A DNA stretch of 64,000 nt from Rhodoferax mekongensis (GCF_032191775.1 NZ_CP132507.1:3435001-3499000), one strand, 5' to 3'; counted from the first letter of the stretch, positions 26,359-35,808 are shown. Program-made: numbers and translations. Notes: generated by a model from the letters alone, not told the origin.

Positions 26359-27492
26359 ATGAAACCCTGGATCAAATGGACCACCGTGGCCGTCAGCATG
26401 GCCATCGTCGCCGGTGTAGGCCTACGGCTCGTCGCGAGCAACAAAGCCAAAAAAGAGGTACTGGAAAGCCAACAGGCTGCACTCAAAGTACCGGTGAGCC
26501 TGGAGCTGGGTGCTGCAGATCTGGTGCGTGCAAACACCGTGGAACTCACCCGCACCCTGCCAGTTTCCGGCCCGATCAAAGCAGTGAGCTCAGCCTTTGT
26601 GAAAGCCCGTGTCGCGGGCGAACTGCAAGGGCTGACCGTGCGCGAGGGCGATATGGTCAAAGCCGGCCAAGTGCTGGCGCGCGTGGACTCCACGGAATAC
26701 CAAGCCCGCACCCGCCAGGCACAACAGCAAGCCGAATCCGCCAAAGCGCAGGTGGATATTGCCCGCCGCAGCTTTGAGAACAACCGCAAGCTGGTGGACC
26801 AGGGCTTTATTTCCCAGACGGCACTGGAGTCCTCCAGCGCCAGCCTGGCGGCCGCCGAGGCCTCCTACCGTGCTGCGATGGCAGGTGTGGATGTGGCGGC
26901 CAAATCACTGGAGGACACCGTGCTGCGCGCCCCCATCTCAGGCCAGGTCGCACAGCGCCTGACCCAACCCGGCGAACGCGTGGCGATTGATGCGCGCGTG
27001 CTGGAAATCGTGGACCTGAGCCGCCTCGAGGTGGAAGCCAGTCTGGCAGCGGCCGACTCACTGGGCGTTAAACCCGGACAAACTGCGCAACTGACGGTAG
27101 AAGGCTCTGCACAGCGCCTGCAAGCCCGCGTGGCCCGCATCAACCCCAGCGCGGTGGCGGGCAGCCGCTCTGTGCTGGTGTACTTGAGCCTGGAAAAGCC
27201 CGAAGGTCTGCGCCAGGGCCTGTTCGCCCAAGGCGCACTGGCCGTGGGTGGCAGCCGCACATTGGCCTTGCCGGTGAGCGCCATACGCACCGACAAGCCA
27301 CAACCCTATGTGCAGTGGGTGCAGGACAACAAAGTCGCCCACCAGACGGTGGAGCTGGGCGAGCGCGGTGAGGCAAATGGCGTGGCCATGGTCAGTGTCA
27401 AGGGCATACCCGAAGGTACCCAGGTGTTGGCGGGTGCAGTGGGCGCCCTGCGTGCGGGAACCGCTATCAAAAACGCAGCAGGTAGCAACTGA
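26359..27492 (+). CDS. RND efflux periplasmic adaptor (membrane fusion) subunit
   Basis: 377 residues. An N-terminal hydrophobic anchor (TTVAVSMAIVAGVGLRLVA) is followed by a lipoyl half (VKARVAGELQGLTVREGDMVKAGQVLARVD), a coiled-coil hairpin (QAQQQAESAKAQVDIARRSFENNRKLV, then ASLAAAEASYRAAM), the second lipoyl half (TVLRAPISGQVAQRL) and a beta-barrel. It links the inner-membrane RND pump with a TolC-type channel. It shares TGATG with the pump gene. Confidence 0.9.
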   Translation: MKPWIKWTTVAVSMAIVAGVGLRLVASNKAKKEVLESQQAALKVPVSLELGAADLVRANTVELTRTLPVSGPIKAVSSAFVKARVAGELQGLTVREGDMVKAGQVLARVDSTEYQARTRQAQQQAESAKAQVDIARRSFENNRKLVDQGFISQTALESSSASLAAAEASYRAAMAGVDVAAKSLEDTVLRAPISGQVAQRLTQPGERVAIDARVLEIVDLSRLEVEASLAAADSLGVKPGQTAQLTVEGSAQRLQARVARINPSAVAGSRSVLVYLSLEKPEGLRQGLFAQGALAVGGSRTLALPVSAIRTDKPQPYVQWVQDNKVAHQTVELGERGEANGVAMVSVKGIPEGTQVLAGAVGALRAGTAIKNAAGSN

Positions 27493-30400
27493 TGTGGTTT
27501 ACCCGCGTTAGCCTCCAGAACCCGGTGTTCGCCACCATGGTCATGCTGGCCCTGGTGGTATTGGGCCTGTTTTCGCTGCAGCGTCTGCAGGTGGACCAGT
27601 TCCCCAATATCGACTTTCCGGTGGTGGTGGTCATCACCGACTACCCCGGTGCATCTCCCGAAATTGTGGAGAGTGAAGTCTCCAAAAAAATCGAGGAAGG
27701 CGTCAACTCGATCGCCGGCATCAATGCCCTGACCTCCCGCAGTTACGAAGGCCAGAGCGTGGTGGTGATTGAATTCGGCCTGCACATCGACGGCCGCAAA
27801 GCGGCAGACGACGTGCGAGAAAAAGTGGCTGCCGTCAAACCCCTGCTGCGTACCGAAGTCAAAGAACCCCGCGTCTTGCGTTTCGATCCGTCTTCACGCG
27901 CCGTCTGGTCGGTGGCCGTGTTGCCGGACGCCAGCCAGGGCGGCAAAGCGCTGACCGCCGTAGAACTGACCAACTGGGCAGAGCAGAATTTCAAGAAGCG
28001 CCTGGAGAACGTACGCGGCGTAGGCTCAGTCACCCTGGTGGGCGGTACCAAGCGCGAGATCAACCTTTACCTGAACCCGCAGGCGCTGGAGTCCTTCGGC
28101 ATCACGCCGGACCAGGTGGTCACCGCTGTCACCAATGAAAACCAGGACCTGCCCCTGGGCACCATCCACTCAAACGAGCAGGAGCGTGTGATTCAGGTGC
28201 AGGCCCGCATGCAGCGGCCGGAAGACTTTGGCAGCATCATCGTGGCCCGCAAGAACGGCACACCGGTACGACTGGACCAGGTCGCCCGCGTGGCTGATGG
28301 CGCCCAGGAGGCTGAGACACTGGCCCTCTACAACGGCCAGCGCACCCTGCTGATGAACGTGCAAAAGTCCCAGGACGAAAACACCATCATGGTGGTGGAT
28401 GGCCTCATCAAAGCCTTGGATGAGATGAAGAAACAGCTTCCGCCCGGTGTGCGGCTGGAGCAGATCACCGATGGCTCCCGCCAGATACGGGTGTCGGTCA
28501 ACAACGTGCGCCAAACGCTGATTGAAGGCGCCGTGCTTACGGTGCTCATCGTGTTCCTGTTCCTGAACTCGTGGCGCTCCACCGTCATCACCGGACTCAC
28601 GCTCCCGATTGCGCTTATCGGTACCTTCCTGTTCATGAACGCCTTCGGCTTCACCATCAACATGATCACGCTGATGGCCTTGTCGCTGTGCGTGGGCCTG
28701 CTGATTGACGATGCCATCGTGGTCCGCGAAAACATCGTGCGCCATGTGCAGATGGGCAAAAATGCGTTCAATGCTTCGCTGGACGGCACCCAGGAAATCG
28801 GCCTGGCCGTGCTGGCCACCACCCTCTCCATCGTGGCGGTGTTCCTGCCCATTGGCTTCATGGGCGGCATCATCGGCAAGTTCTTCCACGAGTTCGGCAT
28901 CACCATCGTGGCGGCCGTGCTGATCTCGATGTTTGTGAGCTTCACGCTGGACCCCATGCTCTCCAGCGTCTGGCATGACCCCAGCATCGAAAACCACGGC
29001 AAAGGACATGCGCCGGTCTCTTTCTACGACAAGACCATAGGCCGCGTTACCGGCCTGTTTGACCGTGGCACCGAGGCCTTGGCTGAGGGCTACCAAAGCA
29101 TCCTGCGCTGGGCCTTGTTGCACAAGCTGGCGACGGTGCTGCTGGCGATCGGTATCTTTGTGGGCAGCATACTCATGGTGCCTTTGCTGGGCACCGAGTT
29201 CGTGCCCAAATCGGACTTTTCGGAGACTTCACTCACCTTCAACACACCGGTGGGTTCGTCATTGGAGGTGACAGAGGCACGCGCCCGCCAGGTCGAGGCC
29301 ATCATCCGCGAATTCCCCGAGGTGCGTTACACGCTGACCACCATCAACACCGGCAATGCGCAGGGAAAGATCTACGCCAACATTTACATCCGGCTGGTGG
29401 ACCGCAAGGACCGCAGCCTGAGCGTAGACCAGATGTCGGTGAAGCTGCGCCAACGCCTGCGCAATATGGCAGGCATTACCGTTACCCACGTGGGTCTGCT
29501 CGATGCGGTAGGCGGGCAAAAGCAGATCCTGTTCTCCATCCAGGGGCCTGACACCCACGAGCTGGAACGATTGACGACACTGGCACTGGAAAAAGTACGC
29601 GATGTTCCCGGCTTGGTAGACCTGGACTCGAGCATGAAGCCCAACAAGCCGACCCTGGATGTGCAGGTACGCCGGGATGCGGCCTCCGACCTCGGCCTGA
29701 ATGTGGCGCAGATCGGCAGCGCCCTGCGCACCCTGATCGCCGGCAAAACCGTGGGCAACTGGCGCGCGCCGGACGACCAGACCTATGACGTGAATGTGCG
29801 CCTGGCCCCTGATGCCCGTGACGCCGCATCCGACCTGCAGCGCCTGCCCTTCACCGTGGGCAGCAATGCCGATGGCAGTCCCCGCATCGTGCGCCTGAAC
29901 CAGGTGGCCGACGTGCGTGAATCCACCGGCCCGAACCAGATCAACCGCCGCGACCTTACCCGCGAGGTATCCATCAGCGGCAACGTGTCGGGCCGCTCCG
30001 CGGGTGAGGTGTCGGCCGACATCAAGACCGCGATGGACAGCATCAGCCTGCCGCCGGGCTACAGCTACAAGTTCAGCGGCTCCACCAAAGACATGGCCGA
30101 AGCCTTCGGCTACGCCATCTCCGCGCTGGTGCTGGCCATCGTGTTCATCTACATGATTCTGGCCAGCCAGTTCAAGAGCTTCCTGCAACCACTGGCCTTG
30201 ATGACATCTCTGCCGCTCACACTGATCGGCGTGGTGCTGGCGCTGATGATGTTCAACTCCACGCTCTCCATGTTCTCGATCATCGGGGTGGTGATGCTGA
30301 TGGGCCTGGTCACTAAGAACGCGATTCTGCTGGTGGACTTTGCCATCCGGGCCCGGGAGGATGGTATGGAGCGCTCAGAGGCCTTGTTGCTGGCTGCCCG

Positions 30401-30641
30401 GGTACGCCTGCGACCCATCCTCATGACCACGCTGGCCATGATTTTCGGCATGGTGCCCCTGGCCTTTGCACTGAGCGAGGGCTCTGAGATGCGAGCACCC
30501 ATGGGGCAGGCGGTGATAGGCGGTGTCATTACCTCTTCCCTGCTCACGCTGGTCGTCGTTCCGGTGGTGTACTGCTACATGGATGATCTGGCGCAATGGG
30601 CCCGACGCCTGTGGTCCGGCGCACCAGCCCCCGGCCGGTAA
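27492..30641 (+). CDS. RND multidrug efflux pump, AcrB/HAE-1 type
   Basis: 1049 residues, the normal size for AcrB-like pumps with 12 helices and two large periplasmic loops. The proton-relay aspartates are visible in TM4 (LSLCVGLLIDDAIVVRENIVRH) and the TM10 lysine in MGLVTKNAILLVDFA. The N-terminus PVFATMVMLALVVLGLFSLQRLQVDQFPNIDFPVV is typical. It pumps hydrophobic or amphiphilic compounds outward with the adaptor encoded just upstream. Substrates unknown. Confidence 0.93.
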   Translation: MWFTRVSLQNPVFATMVMLALVVLGLFSLQRLQVDQFPNIDFPVVVVITDYPGASPEIVESEVSKKIEEGVNSIAGINALTSRSYEGQSVVVIEFGLHIDGRKAADDVREKVAAVKPLLRTEVKEPRVLRFDPSSRAVWSVAVLPDASQGGKALTAVELTNWAEQNFKKRLENVRGVGSVTLVGGTKREINLYLNPQALESFGITPDQVVTAVTNENQDLPLGTIHSNEQERVIQVQARMQRPEDFGSIIVARKNGTPVRLDQVARVADGAQEAETLALYNGQRTLLMNVQKSQDENTIMVVDGLIKALDEMKKQLPPGVRLEQITDGSRQIRVSVNNVRQTLIEGAVLTVLIVFLFLNSWRSTVITGLTLPIALIGTFLFMNAFGFTINMITLMALSLCVGLLIDDAIVVRENIVRHVQMGKNAFNASLDGTQEIGLAVLATTLSIVAVFLPIGFMGGIIGKFFHEFGITIVAAVLISMFVSFTLDPMLSSVWHDPSIENHGKGHAPVSFYDKTIGRVTGLFDRGTEALAEGYQSILRWALLHKLATVLLAIGIFVGSILMVPLLGTEFVPKSDFSETSLTFNTPVGSSLEVTEARARQVEAIIREFPEVRYTLTTINTGNAQGKIYANIYIRLVDRKDRSLSVDQMSVKLRQRLRNMAGITVTHVGLLDAVGGQKQILFSIQGPDTHELERLTTLALEKVRDVPGLVDLDSSMKPNKPTLDVQVRRDAASDLGLNVAQIGSALRTLIAGKTVGNWRAPDDQTYDVNVRLAPDARDAASDLQRLPFTVGSNADGSPRIVRLNQVADVRESTGPNQINRRDLTREVSISGNVSGRSAGEVSADIKTAMDSISLPPGYSYKFSGSTKDMAEAFGYAISALVLAIVFIYMILASQFKSFLQPLALMTSLPLTLIGVVLALMMFNSTLSMFSIIGVVMLMGLVTKNAILLVDFAIRAREDGMERSEALLLAARVRLRPILMTTLAMIFGMVPLAFALSEGSEMRAPMGQAVIGGVITSSLLTLVVVPVVYCYMDDLAQWARRLWSGAPAPGR

Positions 30642-30683
30642 AATTTGTCACACCTGTTTAACGTGACCCAAGGAAACTTTGCC

Positions 30684-31337
30684 ATGCATCCGAATCAAGC
30701 CCGTTTCAACATGATCGAGCAACAAATCCGCCCCTGGAATGTGCTCGACCTCCAGGTTCTGGACCTGCTGGCCAACGTGCGTCGTGACGAGTTTGTTCCC
30801 GCCGCCCACAAAAGCCTGGCCTTTGCCGACCTCGAAATTCCTTTGCCTGCCGGCCAGTGCATGCTTGCCCCGCGCCTGGAAGCCCGCATGCTGCAAGACC
30901 TCGCGGTGAAGTCCCACGAAACCGTGCTCGAAATCGGTGCCGGCTCCGGCTTTATGGCTGCCCTGTTGGCGCACCGTGCCCGCCAGGTGCTGACGCTGGA
31001 AATCGTGCCTGAACTCGCCGCATTTGCCCGCAGCAACCTCGCACAAGCAGGCCTGAGCAATGTGACGGTGCGTGAAGCAGATGGCTCCAAGCTCGCCGCC
31101 TCTGAAGGCAAGTTCGACGTGATCCTGCTCAGCGGCTCGGTCGGTCAAATTCCCCAAGACCTGTTGCAACACCTCAACATCGGCGGTCGCCTGGGCGCCA
31201 TCGTGGGCGATGACCCGGTCATGAACGCCACCATCGTCACCCGCACCAGCGAGACCGACTTCCGCACCGTGGCCACCTGGGAAACCATGGTCCAGCGCCT
31301 GCAAGGTTTTGCGGAACCCGAGCGTTTCCAGTTTTAA
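30684..31337 (+). CDS. Protein-L-isoaspartate O-methyltransferase family protein
   Basis: 217 residues from MHPNQARFNMIEQQIRPW (RBS AAGGAAA upstream). SAM-binding motif VLEIGAGSGFMAALLAHRA and the adjacent LTLEIVPELAAFARSNLAQAGLSNVTVREADGS fit the Pcm family. The N-terminal part (RRDEFVPAAHKSLAFADLEIPL) follows the beta-proteobacterial version of this family found beside rhodanese and tolC genes. True isoaspartate repair activity is likely but not proven. The gene is 42 bases after the RND pump. Confidence 0.85.
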   Translation: MHPNQARFNMIEQQIRPWNVLDLQVLDLLANVRRDEFVPAAHKSLAFADLEIPLPAGQCMLAPRLEARMLQDLAVKSHETVLEIGAGSGFMAALLAHRARQVLTLEIVPELAAFARSNLAQAGLSNVTVREADGSKLAASEGKFDVILLSGSVGQIPQDLLQHLNIGGRLGAIVGDDPVMNATIVTRTSETDFRTVATWETMVQRLQGFAEPERFQF

Positions 31338-31358
31338 ACCCCTCCCTGTGCAATTGGC

Positions 31359-31700
31359 ATGATCCATCAAATCCGTCCCACCGACCTGGAAGCCTGGTAC
31401 GCCAGCGTGCAAGGCCACGGCCAGCCCCTGGTGCTGGACGTGCGTGAGCCCCACGAACTGGCCCTGGCCAGCGTGGTGCCTGACGGATTCGATGTGCTCA
31501 GCATTCCCATGGGGGTGGTTCCGGTCCGCTTGCAGGAATTGCCTGCCGACCGGCCGATTGCCTGCCTCTGCCACCACGGCGCGCGCAGCATGCAAGTGGC
31601 CCTGTTTTTACAAAGCCGCGGCTTTGAAGACCTGGCCAACATTGCAGGCGGCATCGACGCATGGTCTGCGGAGCGGGACGTTCATGTCCCGCGCTACTAG
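31359..31700 (+). CDS. Rhodanese-like sulfurtransferase
   Basis: 113 residues in a single rhodanese domain. LVLDVREPHELALASV is the usual front motif, and the active-site loop is CHHGARS with Cys71 as persulfide carrier. It moves sulfane sulfur; acceptor unknown. It lies 21 bases after the pcm gene and 61 bases before tolC, and is probably cotranscribed. Confidence 0.9.
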   Translation: MIHQIRPTDLEAWYASVQGHGQPLVLDVREPHELALASVVPDGFDVLSIPMGVVPVRLQELPADRPIACLCHHGARSMQVALFLQSRGFEDLANIAGGIDAWSAERDVHVPRY

Positions 31701-31761
31701 CGCCAGCGTGACCAGGCACCGAATTCATCCCCTTTTGACACACTGACTGAGAAAGCCATCC

Positions 31762-33096
31762 ATGCACCGCCCTACCAACTCTCGACTGCGCCTCTTGCCC
31801 CTCGCATGGGCCCTGGCCGGCGTGTTTGCCGCATCCCACTCGTCTGCCCAAAGCCTGCAGGACCTGTACACCGCAGCACGTGGCTATGACGCCAGTTACC
31901 AGTCCGCCAAGAGCCTGTATGAGGCCAATCTGGCCAAAGCCGAGCAGGCCCGGGCCCTGCTGCTTCCCAGCGCCAACTTTGCATTGGGTGCCAGCCGCTC
32001 CAACCAGGAAATCCTGCCCAACCCGGACCGCAGCTACGGCGCACAAACGGCCACTATCAGCGCTTCCCAGCCCCTGTACCGCCCGGCCAACAAGGCCAGC
32101 TACGACCAGGGCATGAAGAGCGTGGAAGCCGCCAAGGCCCAGTTGCTGGCCTCTGAACAAGATCTGATCGTGCGGGTGAGCCAGGCCTACTTTGATGTGC
32201 TGGCCTCGACCGACAGCCTGACCTTTGTCAAAGCCCAAAAGGCTGCAGTAGCCGAGCAACTGGCCTCTGCCAAGCGCAACTTCGAGGTCGGCACCTCCAC
32301 CATCACCGATACCCGCGAAGCCCAGGCCCGCTTTGACCTGGTGGTCGCCCAGGAACTGGCCGCTGAGAACGACCTGCGCGTCAAATCCATCGCCCTGAAC
32401 CAGCTGGTGGGCGTGAGCAATGCATCGCCCAAGCCACTGGCCGCCCCCATCGTGCTGGCACCGGTGGAACCCGCGGACCCGGAAGCCTGGGTGCAACAGT
32501 CTGAAGACCAGCACCCGGCACTGGCGCAGCTGAAGGTGGCCCTGGAAGTGGCCAAGCTGGAAACCGCCAAGGCAGAAGCCGGCCACAAGCCCACCCTGGA
32601 CTTGACCGGCAGCTATTCCGCAGTCAACAACAACGGCACGTCCACCGCTGTTGCCGATAGCCGTGTGAACGTGGCTACCGTCGGTGTGAGCTTCAACCTG
32701 CCGGTGTTCGCCGGTTTTGCAACCCAGAACCGCATCAAGGAAACCTTGGCGCTGGAAGAAAAAGCCCGCACCGATCTGGAAGCCAGCCGCCGCACCATCG
32801 CGCAGGCGATCCGCACGGCCTACTTCGGTTTGCAAAGTGGCCAGGCCCAGGTCAAGGCCTATGAGGCTGCCGAGGCCTCCAGCAAGAGCGCGCTGGACGC
32901 CAACAAGCTGGGTTACCAGGTCGGTGTGCGCATCAACATCGATGTGCTCAACAGCCAGAGCCAGCTCTACAGCACCAAGGCCACCCTGGCCAAGGCGCGT
33001 TACGACGTGCTGGTGGGTGGATTGAAGCTCAAGCAAGCCGCCGGCACCCTGAAAGCTGAGGACCTGGCGCCTATCAATAGCCAACTGGTACCGTGA
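31762..33096 (+). CDS. tolC: TolC-family outer-membrane channel protein
   Basis: 444 residues. A signal peptide (LLPLAWALAGVFAASHSSAQ) is followed by SLQDLYTAARGYDASYQSAKSLYEANLAKAEQARALLLP and a repeat of that half in the second part (ETAKAEAGHKPTLDL, then VSFNLPVFAGFATQNRIKE), typical of the duplicated TolC helical barrel. It is a trimeric export duct for the RND pump upstream and for type I secretion. It is followed by a hairpin (33106-33132) and a terminator. Confidence 0.9.
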   Translation: MHRPTNSRLRLLPLAWALAGVFAASHSSAQSLQDLYTAARGYDASYQSAKSLYEANLAKAEQARALLLPSANFALGASRSNQEILPNPDRSYGAQTATISASQPLYRPANKASYDQGMKSVEAAKAQLLASEQDLIVRVSQAYFDVLASTDSLTFVKAQKAAVAEQLASAKRNFEVGTSTITDTREAQARFDLVVAQELAAENDLRVKSIALNQLVGVSNASPKPLAAPIVLAPVEPADPEAWVQQSEDQHPALAQLKVALEVAKLETAKAEAGHKPTLDLTGSYSAVNNNGTSTAVADSRVNVATVGVSFNLPVFAGFATQNRIKETLALEEKARTDLEASRRTIAQAIRTAYFGLQSGQAQVKAYEAAEASSKSALDANKLGYQVGVRINIDVLNSQSQLYSTKATLAKARYDVLVGGLKLKQAAGTLKAEDLAPINSQLVP

Positions 33097-33105
33097 TGAC
33101 TCCCG

Positions 33106-33132
33106 GAGGCACTTTGATATAAAAAGTGCCTC
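33106..33132 (+). terminator. Hairpin after tolC (possible first terminator)
   Basis: The perfect 10-base stem GAGGCACTTT / AAAGTGCCTC lies 10 bases after the tolC stop. There is no T-run after it, so it may act as an mRNA 3' stabiliser instead. Its right arm is the edge of the following repeat copy. Confidence 0.5.
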
Positions 33133-33177
33133 TGGCGCCCGCCGGATATGCGCGAGCAGCTATACAAACAATAGCAA
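33123..33177 (-). repeat. Interspersed repeat, copy 5
   Basis: On the minus strand: TTGCTATTGTTTGTATAGC, TGCTCGCGCATATCC, GGCGGGCGCCAGAGGCAC. This full-length copy sits exactly at the junction between tolC and the phosphonate island. Confidence 0.75.
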
Positions 33178-33200
33178 GCCTCCCTAGCGGAGGCTTTTTT
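33176..33200 (+). terminator. Rho-independent terminator of the tolC transcript
   Basis: The stem AAGCCTCC / GGAGGCTT (33176-33183, 33189-33196) is followed by TTTT. The stop codon of the convergent phnN gene (33184-33186) lies in its loop, so the hairpin also forms the end of the phnN reading frame. Confidence 0.8.
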
Positions 33201-33768
33201 GTGCCCGGACCGGCCAGCCCGGCAGAAAGCCCAAAGCCAACTCCAGCTGGTGCCCGGCATCCTGCAGGCGCGCGTTGTTGTGGATTTCCAGCACCGTCGT
33301 ACCCGCTGGGCGCTCCAAAGGTGGTGCGCGCTCCAGCCGCGCCCGGATATCTGCTGCACTCTCGCGCCCGCGTGCCACCAGACGTTTCAGCAGCACTTCC
33401 GGAGACGCAGTCACATGCAACACCACCAGCCCTGGGATAAGGGCAATGGCTTGCGGCAGGTAAGCACGTGAGCCTGTCACGAACACCCAGCCGGTGCCGG
33501 GTGGGCCCCGCAATTCAGCGTGGCGCACCCCATAGTCCAGGCCATTGGCCGACCAGCACAGTCCGAAGCTGCCAGCATCGCGGGCGGCTGCAAATGTTTC
33601 GCGGGTCATCGGCTCGTGCTGCTCTGCACCCGGGTGCGCTGCACGGGTGATGCAACGCCGGGCAAAATGCACACCAGCGTTCGGCGGCAGATGCGCTTTC
33701 AGCCACTCCAACACGCTGTCTTTGCCCGCGCCTGACGGACCCAGTACATAGATGAGCACGGGGCTCAT
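33184..33768 (-). CDS. phnN: Ribose 1,5-bisphosphate phosphokinase
   Basis: 194 residues from MSPVLIYVLGPSGAGKDSVLEWL, with P-loop GPSGAGKDS; the fold is guanylate-kinase-like with RRCITRAAHPGAEQHEPMT and ADIRARLER. It phosphorylates ribose-1,5-bisphosphate to PRPP, the last salvage step after C-P lyase. It overlaps the DUF1045 stop (ATGA) and runs opposite to the main phn operon, in the transcript begun by phnF. Confidence 0.92.
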   Translation of the reverse strand: MSPVLIYVLGPSGAGKDSVLEWLKAHLPPNAGVHFARRCITRAAHPGAEQHEPMTRETFAAARDAGSFGLCWSANGLDYGVRHAELRGPPGTGWVFVTGSRAYLPQAIALIPGLVVLHVTASPEVLLKRLVARGRESAADIRARLERAPPLERPAGTTVLEIHNNARLQDAGHQLELALGFLPGWPVRAQKSLR

Positions 33769-34472
33769 GGCGCCAGCGGGAACTGGTCCAGCACCACAAA
33801 GTCTGCGCCCGGCTGGGGCTCTGCAAACAAGGTCAGGCTGTCCATGTGGTCGGGCGTCTTTCCATCGAAATGCCGCTGCGCCGCGGTCTGCAACGCCTGC
33901 ACTTCTTGGGGCACACGACCGTGCAAGCTCCCGGTGAGCGACATGTGAAACCGGAAGTGCTCGAACACATAGGGGTAACCCCAAGCCACCAGCATCGCGT
34001 CTTCGGCGGCGGTCAGCGGCGCTTTGCGGCGGCGCTGCAACTCGGCCTCCGACAGCGGGGCTACCAAGGCATGCAGCTCACGCACACAAGCGGCCGCAAT
34101 GTGGTCCAGACCGGTGGTGTCACCCACGGGAGTCAGTGCCAGAAAGTCATCCAGATGGCTCACCTGCAAGCGGGGCATGGGAATGGCGCTCAAGCTCCCC
34201 GCCAACTGCGCCATGCGCTCACGCAGTTGCTGCAGATTCACGCCCGCCGCCAAGGTGAAAGGCGCTTTCAAGGTAGCGTGCCAGCCATAGCGGCGCGGTG
34301 CGGCGGTCAGCTCTGCAAGGGTCAAAGGGGACATGCCGTCCACCACCGATTGCAGCCGCAACAACCCATCATGCGCACAGCGCCCTAGCCACTGGCTGCC
34401 GGCATGCCATGCATCGCTGCCCATGGCGGGTGCGTAATACACCGCATAGCGGTGGTAGTGGCTCTCAGTCAT
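33765..34472 (-). CDS. DUF1045 phosphonate-metabolism protein (2H phosphoesterase-like)
   Basis: 235 residues. It begins HYHRYAVYYAPAMGSDAWHAGSQWLGRCA and has two histidine motifs of the 2H type (RRYGWHATLKAPF and FRFHMSLTGSL), as in cyclic phosphodiesterase folds. The DUF1045 family is almost confined to C-P lyase loci. By family and context it may handle cyclic or phosphorylated ribose intermediates, for example PRcP hydrolysis, but this is inference. It overlaps the phnF stop by 8 bases and the phnN start by 4. Confidence 0.82.
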   Translation of the reverse strand: MTESHYHRYAVYYAPAMGSDAWHAGSQWLGRCAHDGLLRLQSVVDGMSPLTLAELTAAPRRYGWHATLKAPFTLAAGVNLQQLRERMAQLAGSLSAIPMPRLQVSHLDDFLALTPVGDTTGLDHIAAACVRELHALVAPLSEAELQRRRKAPLTAAEDAMLVAWGYPYVFEHFRFHMSLTGSLHGRVPQEVQALQTAAQRHFDGKTPDHMDSLTLFAEPQPGADFVVLDQFPLAP

Positions 34473-35217
34473 GGTGGTTCACCATCAGGTTGACGCGGTC
34501 CCCGGCAAACCAGGTCAGCGCGAATTCAATCGGCGCACCGGCCGTGTCTACGTTCACACTCTCCACGCGCAGGACCGGCCGGTTCACCGGCTGGCGCAAG
34601 TGGGCGGCTACGTCCGCCTCCGGCATTTGGGCGGTGATGCGGCTTTCCTGCCGGGTGTAGTCCGCCACGCCGGCCGCCTGAAAGGCCGCGGTGATGGAGC
34701 CCGTCTGCGCGACCACCGCGTCCAACCCTTCGAAGCGGGGCAAAGGAAAGGCCCGTTCACTCACATGCAGCGGCAGGCCTTGGGCCTCGCCCAACACCTC
34801 CAGCACCAGCACCTTGCTGCGCGCAGGCAGGGCCAAGGCCGTGGCTTGTGTTTTGGTGGCCCGCTCGGTGTGCACCGACAGCACCTGCAAGCCGCCTTTG
34901 AGCCCGGCATGTGCCAGGTTCTGCTGATGGCGGGTGCGCTTGGCCAGCATCAGGTCCACAGCGAAGTCTTCCACGTAGGTGCCGCTGCCCTGAGCGATGC
35001 GCACCAGCCCTTGGCTGGACAGGCTCGCCAGCGAACGGCGGATGGTGTGCCGGTTGACTCCGAACTGTTCCGCTAGCGCGTGTTCCGACGGCAGGCGCTG
35101 CCCCGGGCGGTAGGCACCGCGTCCGATGGCATCAGCAATGTCGGAGGCGATGCGCGTCCAGAAGCTCTCTTTGGTGCCGCTCTCAACGGCTGCGTCGATG
35201 GAAGTAATGCTTGTCAT
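34465..35217 (-). CDS. phnF: GntR/HutC-family phosphonate regulator
   Basis: 250 residues. The N-terminal winged helix is RIASDIADAIGRGAYRPGQRLPSEHALAEQFGVNRHTIRRSLASLSSQGLVRIAQGSGTYV. The C-terminal UTRA ligand domain includes ALALPARSKVLVLEVLGEAQGLPLHVSERAFP. It is divergent from phnG with 75 bases between starts and probably represses both directions through the palindrome at 35262-35273. The ligand is likely phosphate or a phosphonate breakdown product. Confidence 0.9.
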   Translation of the reverse strand: MTSITSIDAAVESGTKESFWTRIASDIADAIGRGAYRPGQRLPSEHALAEQFGVNRHTIRRSLASLSSQGLVRIAQGSGTYVEDFAVDLMLAKRTRHQQNLAHAGLKGGLQVLSVHTERATKTQATALALPARSKVLVLEVLGEAQGLPLHVSERAFPLPRFEGLDAVVAQTGSITAAFQAAGVADYTRQESRITAQMPEADVAAHLRQPVNRPVLRVESVNVDTAGAPIEFALTWFAGDRVNLMVNHHD

Positions 35218-35261
35218 GAAACCTACATACCCGCTGGATAAGCTGCGGACAGATTCTAAAT

Positions 35262-35273
35262 TTGTCTATACAA
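35262..35273. promoter_or_regulatory. PhnF operator candidate 1 (phnF/phnG)
   Basis: TTGTCTATACAA is a near-perfect dyad (TTGTnTAnACAA) in the 75-base divergent promoter of phnF and phnG. TATACA inside it could be the phnG -10 element, so binding would block polymerase. A related dyad lies before phnC. Confidence 0.7.
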
Positions 35274-35292
35274 CTTTCAGGGTACCACTGCG

Positions 35293-35808
35293 ATGTTTCA
35301 CGCATTTGACAATGACGGACCGCCCCGGCACACCACCCGCCCGGATTGGATGGCGCTGCTGTCCAGAGCCCCGCTGGATCTCCTCGAATCCGCCCTCGCC
35401 CCTTATGCAGCGCAAGCCCCGCAATGGCTGCGTCAGCCCGAAACCGGGCTTTACATGGTGCAGGGCCGTGCAGGCGCTACTGGTGAACGCTTTAACCTCG
35501 GTGAAGTCACCGTCACCCGCTGCGCGCTGCGTCTTCCCTCCGCCTCTGCAGCCTCCGGCCACACCGTGGGCGTCGCGTATGTACTGGGTCGCTCACGCCG
35601 CAAAGCCCACCTCGCCGCTGCGGCCGATGCCCTGCTGCAAGACCCTGCCCACCACGACGCGCTGAACGACCAGTTGCTCCAACCGGTGCGCCGCCACCTG
35701 GCTCTGCACAGCGCACAACGCCACGCCAAAGCACAAAGCACCAAGGTGGAGTTCTTCACCGTGGCGCGTGAATCCGGCGGCGAAGATGACGAAGGAGACC
35801 AGGAATGA
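35293..35808 (+). CDS. phnG: C-P lyase core subunit PhnG
   Basis: 171 residues. RPDWMALLSRAPLDLLESAL, the mid segment ETGLYMVQGRAGATGERFNLGEVTVTRCALRL and GVAYVLGRSRRKAHLAAAADALLQD are conserved in PhnG. With PhnH, I and J it forms the core complex in which PhnI-PhnG exchange adenine of ATP for the phosphonate. First gene of the main rightward operon; overlaps phnH by 4 bases. Confidence 0.95.
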   Translation: MFHAFDNDGPPRHTTRPDWMALLSRAPLDLLESALAPYAAQAPQWLRQPETGLYMVQGRAGATGERFNLGEVTVTRCALRLPSASAASGHTVGVAYVLGRSRRKAHLAAAADALLQDPAHHDALNDQLLQPVRRHLALHSAQRHAKAQSTKVEFFTVARESGGEDDEGDQE

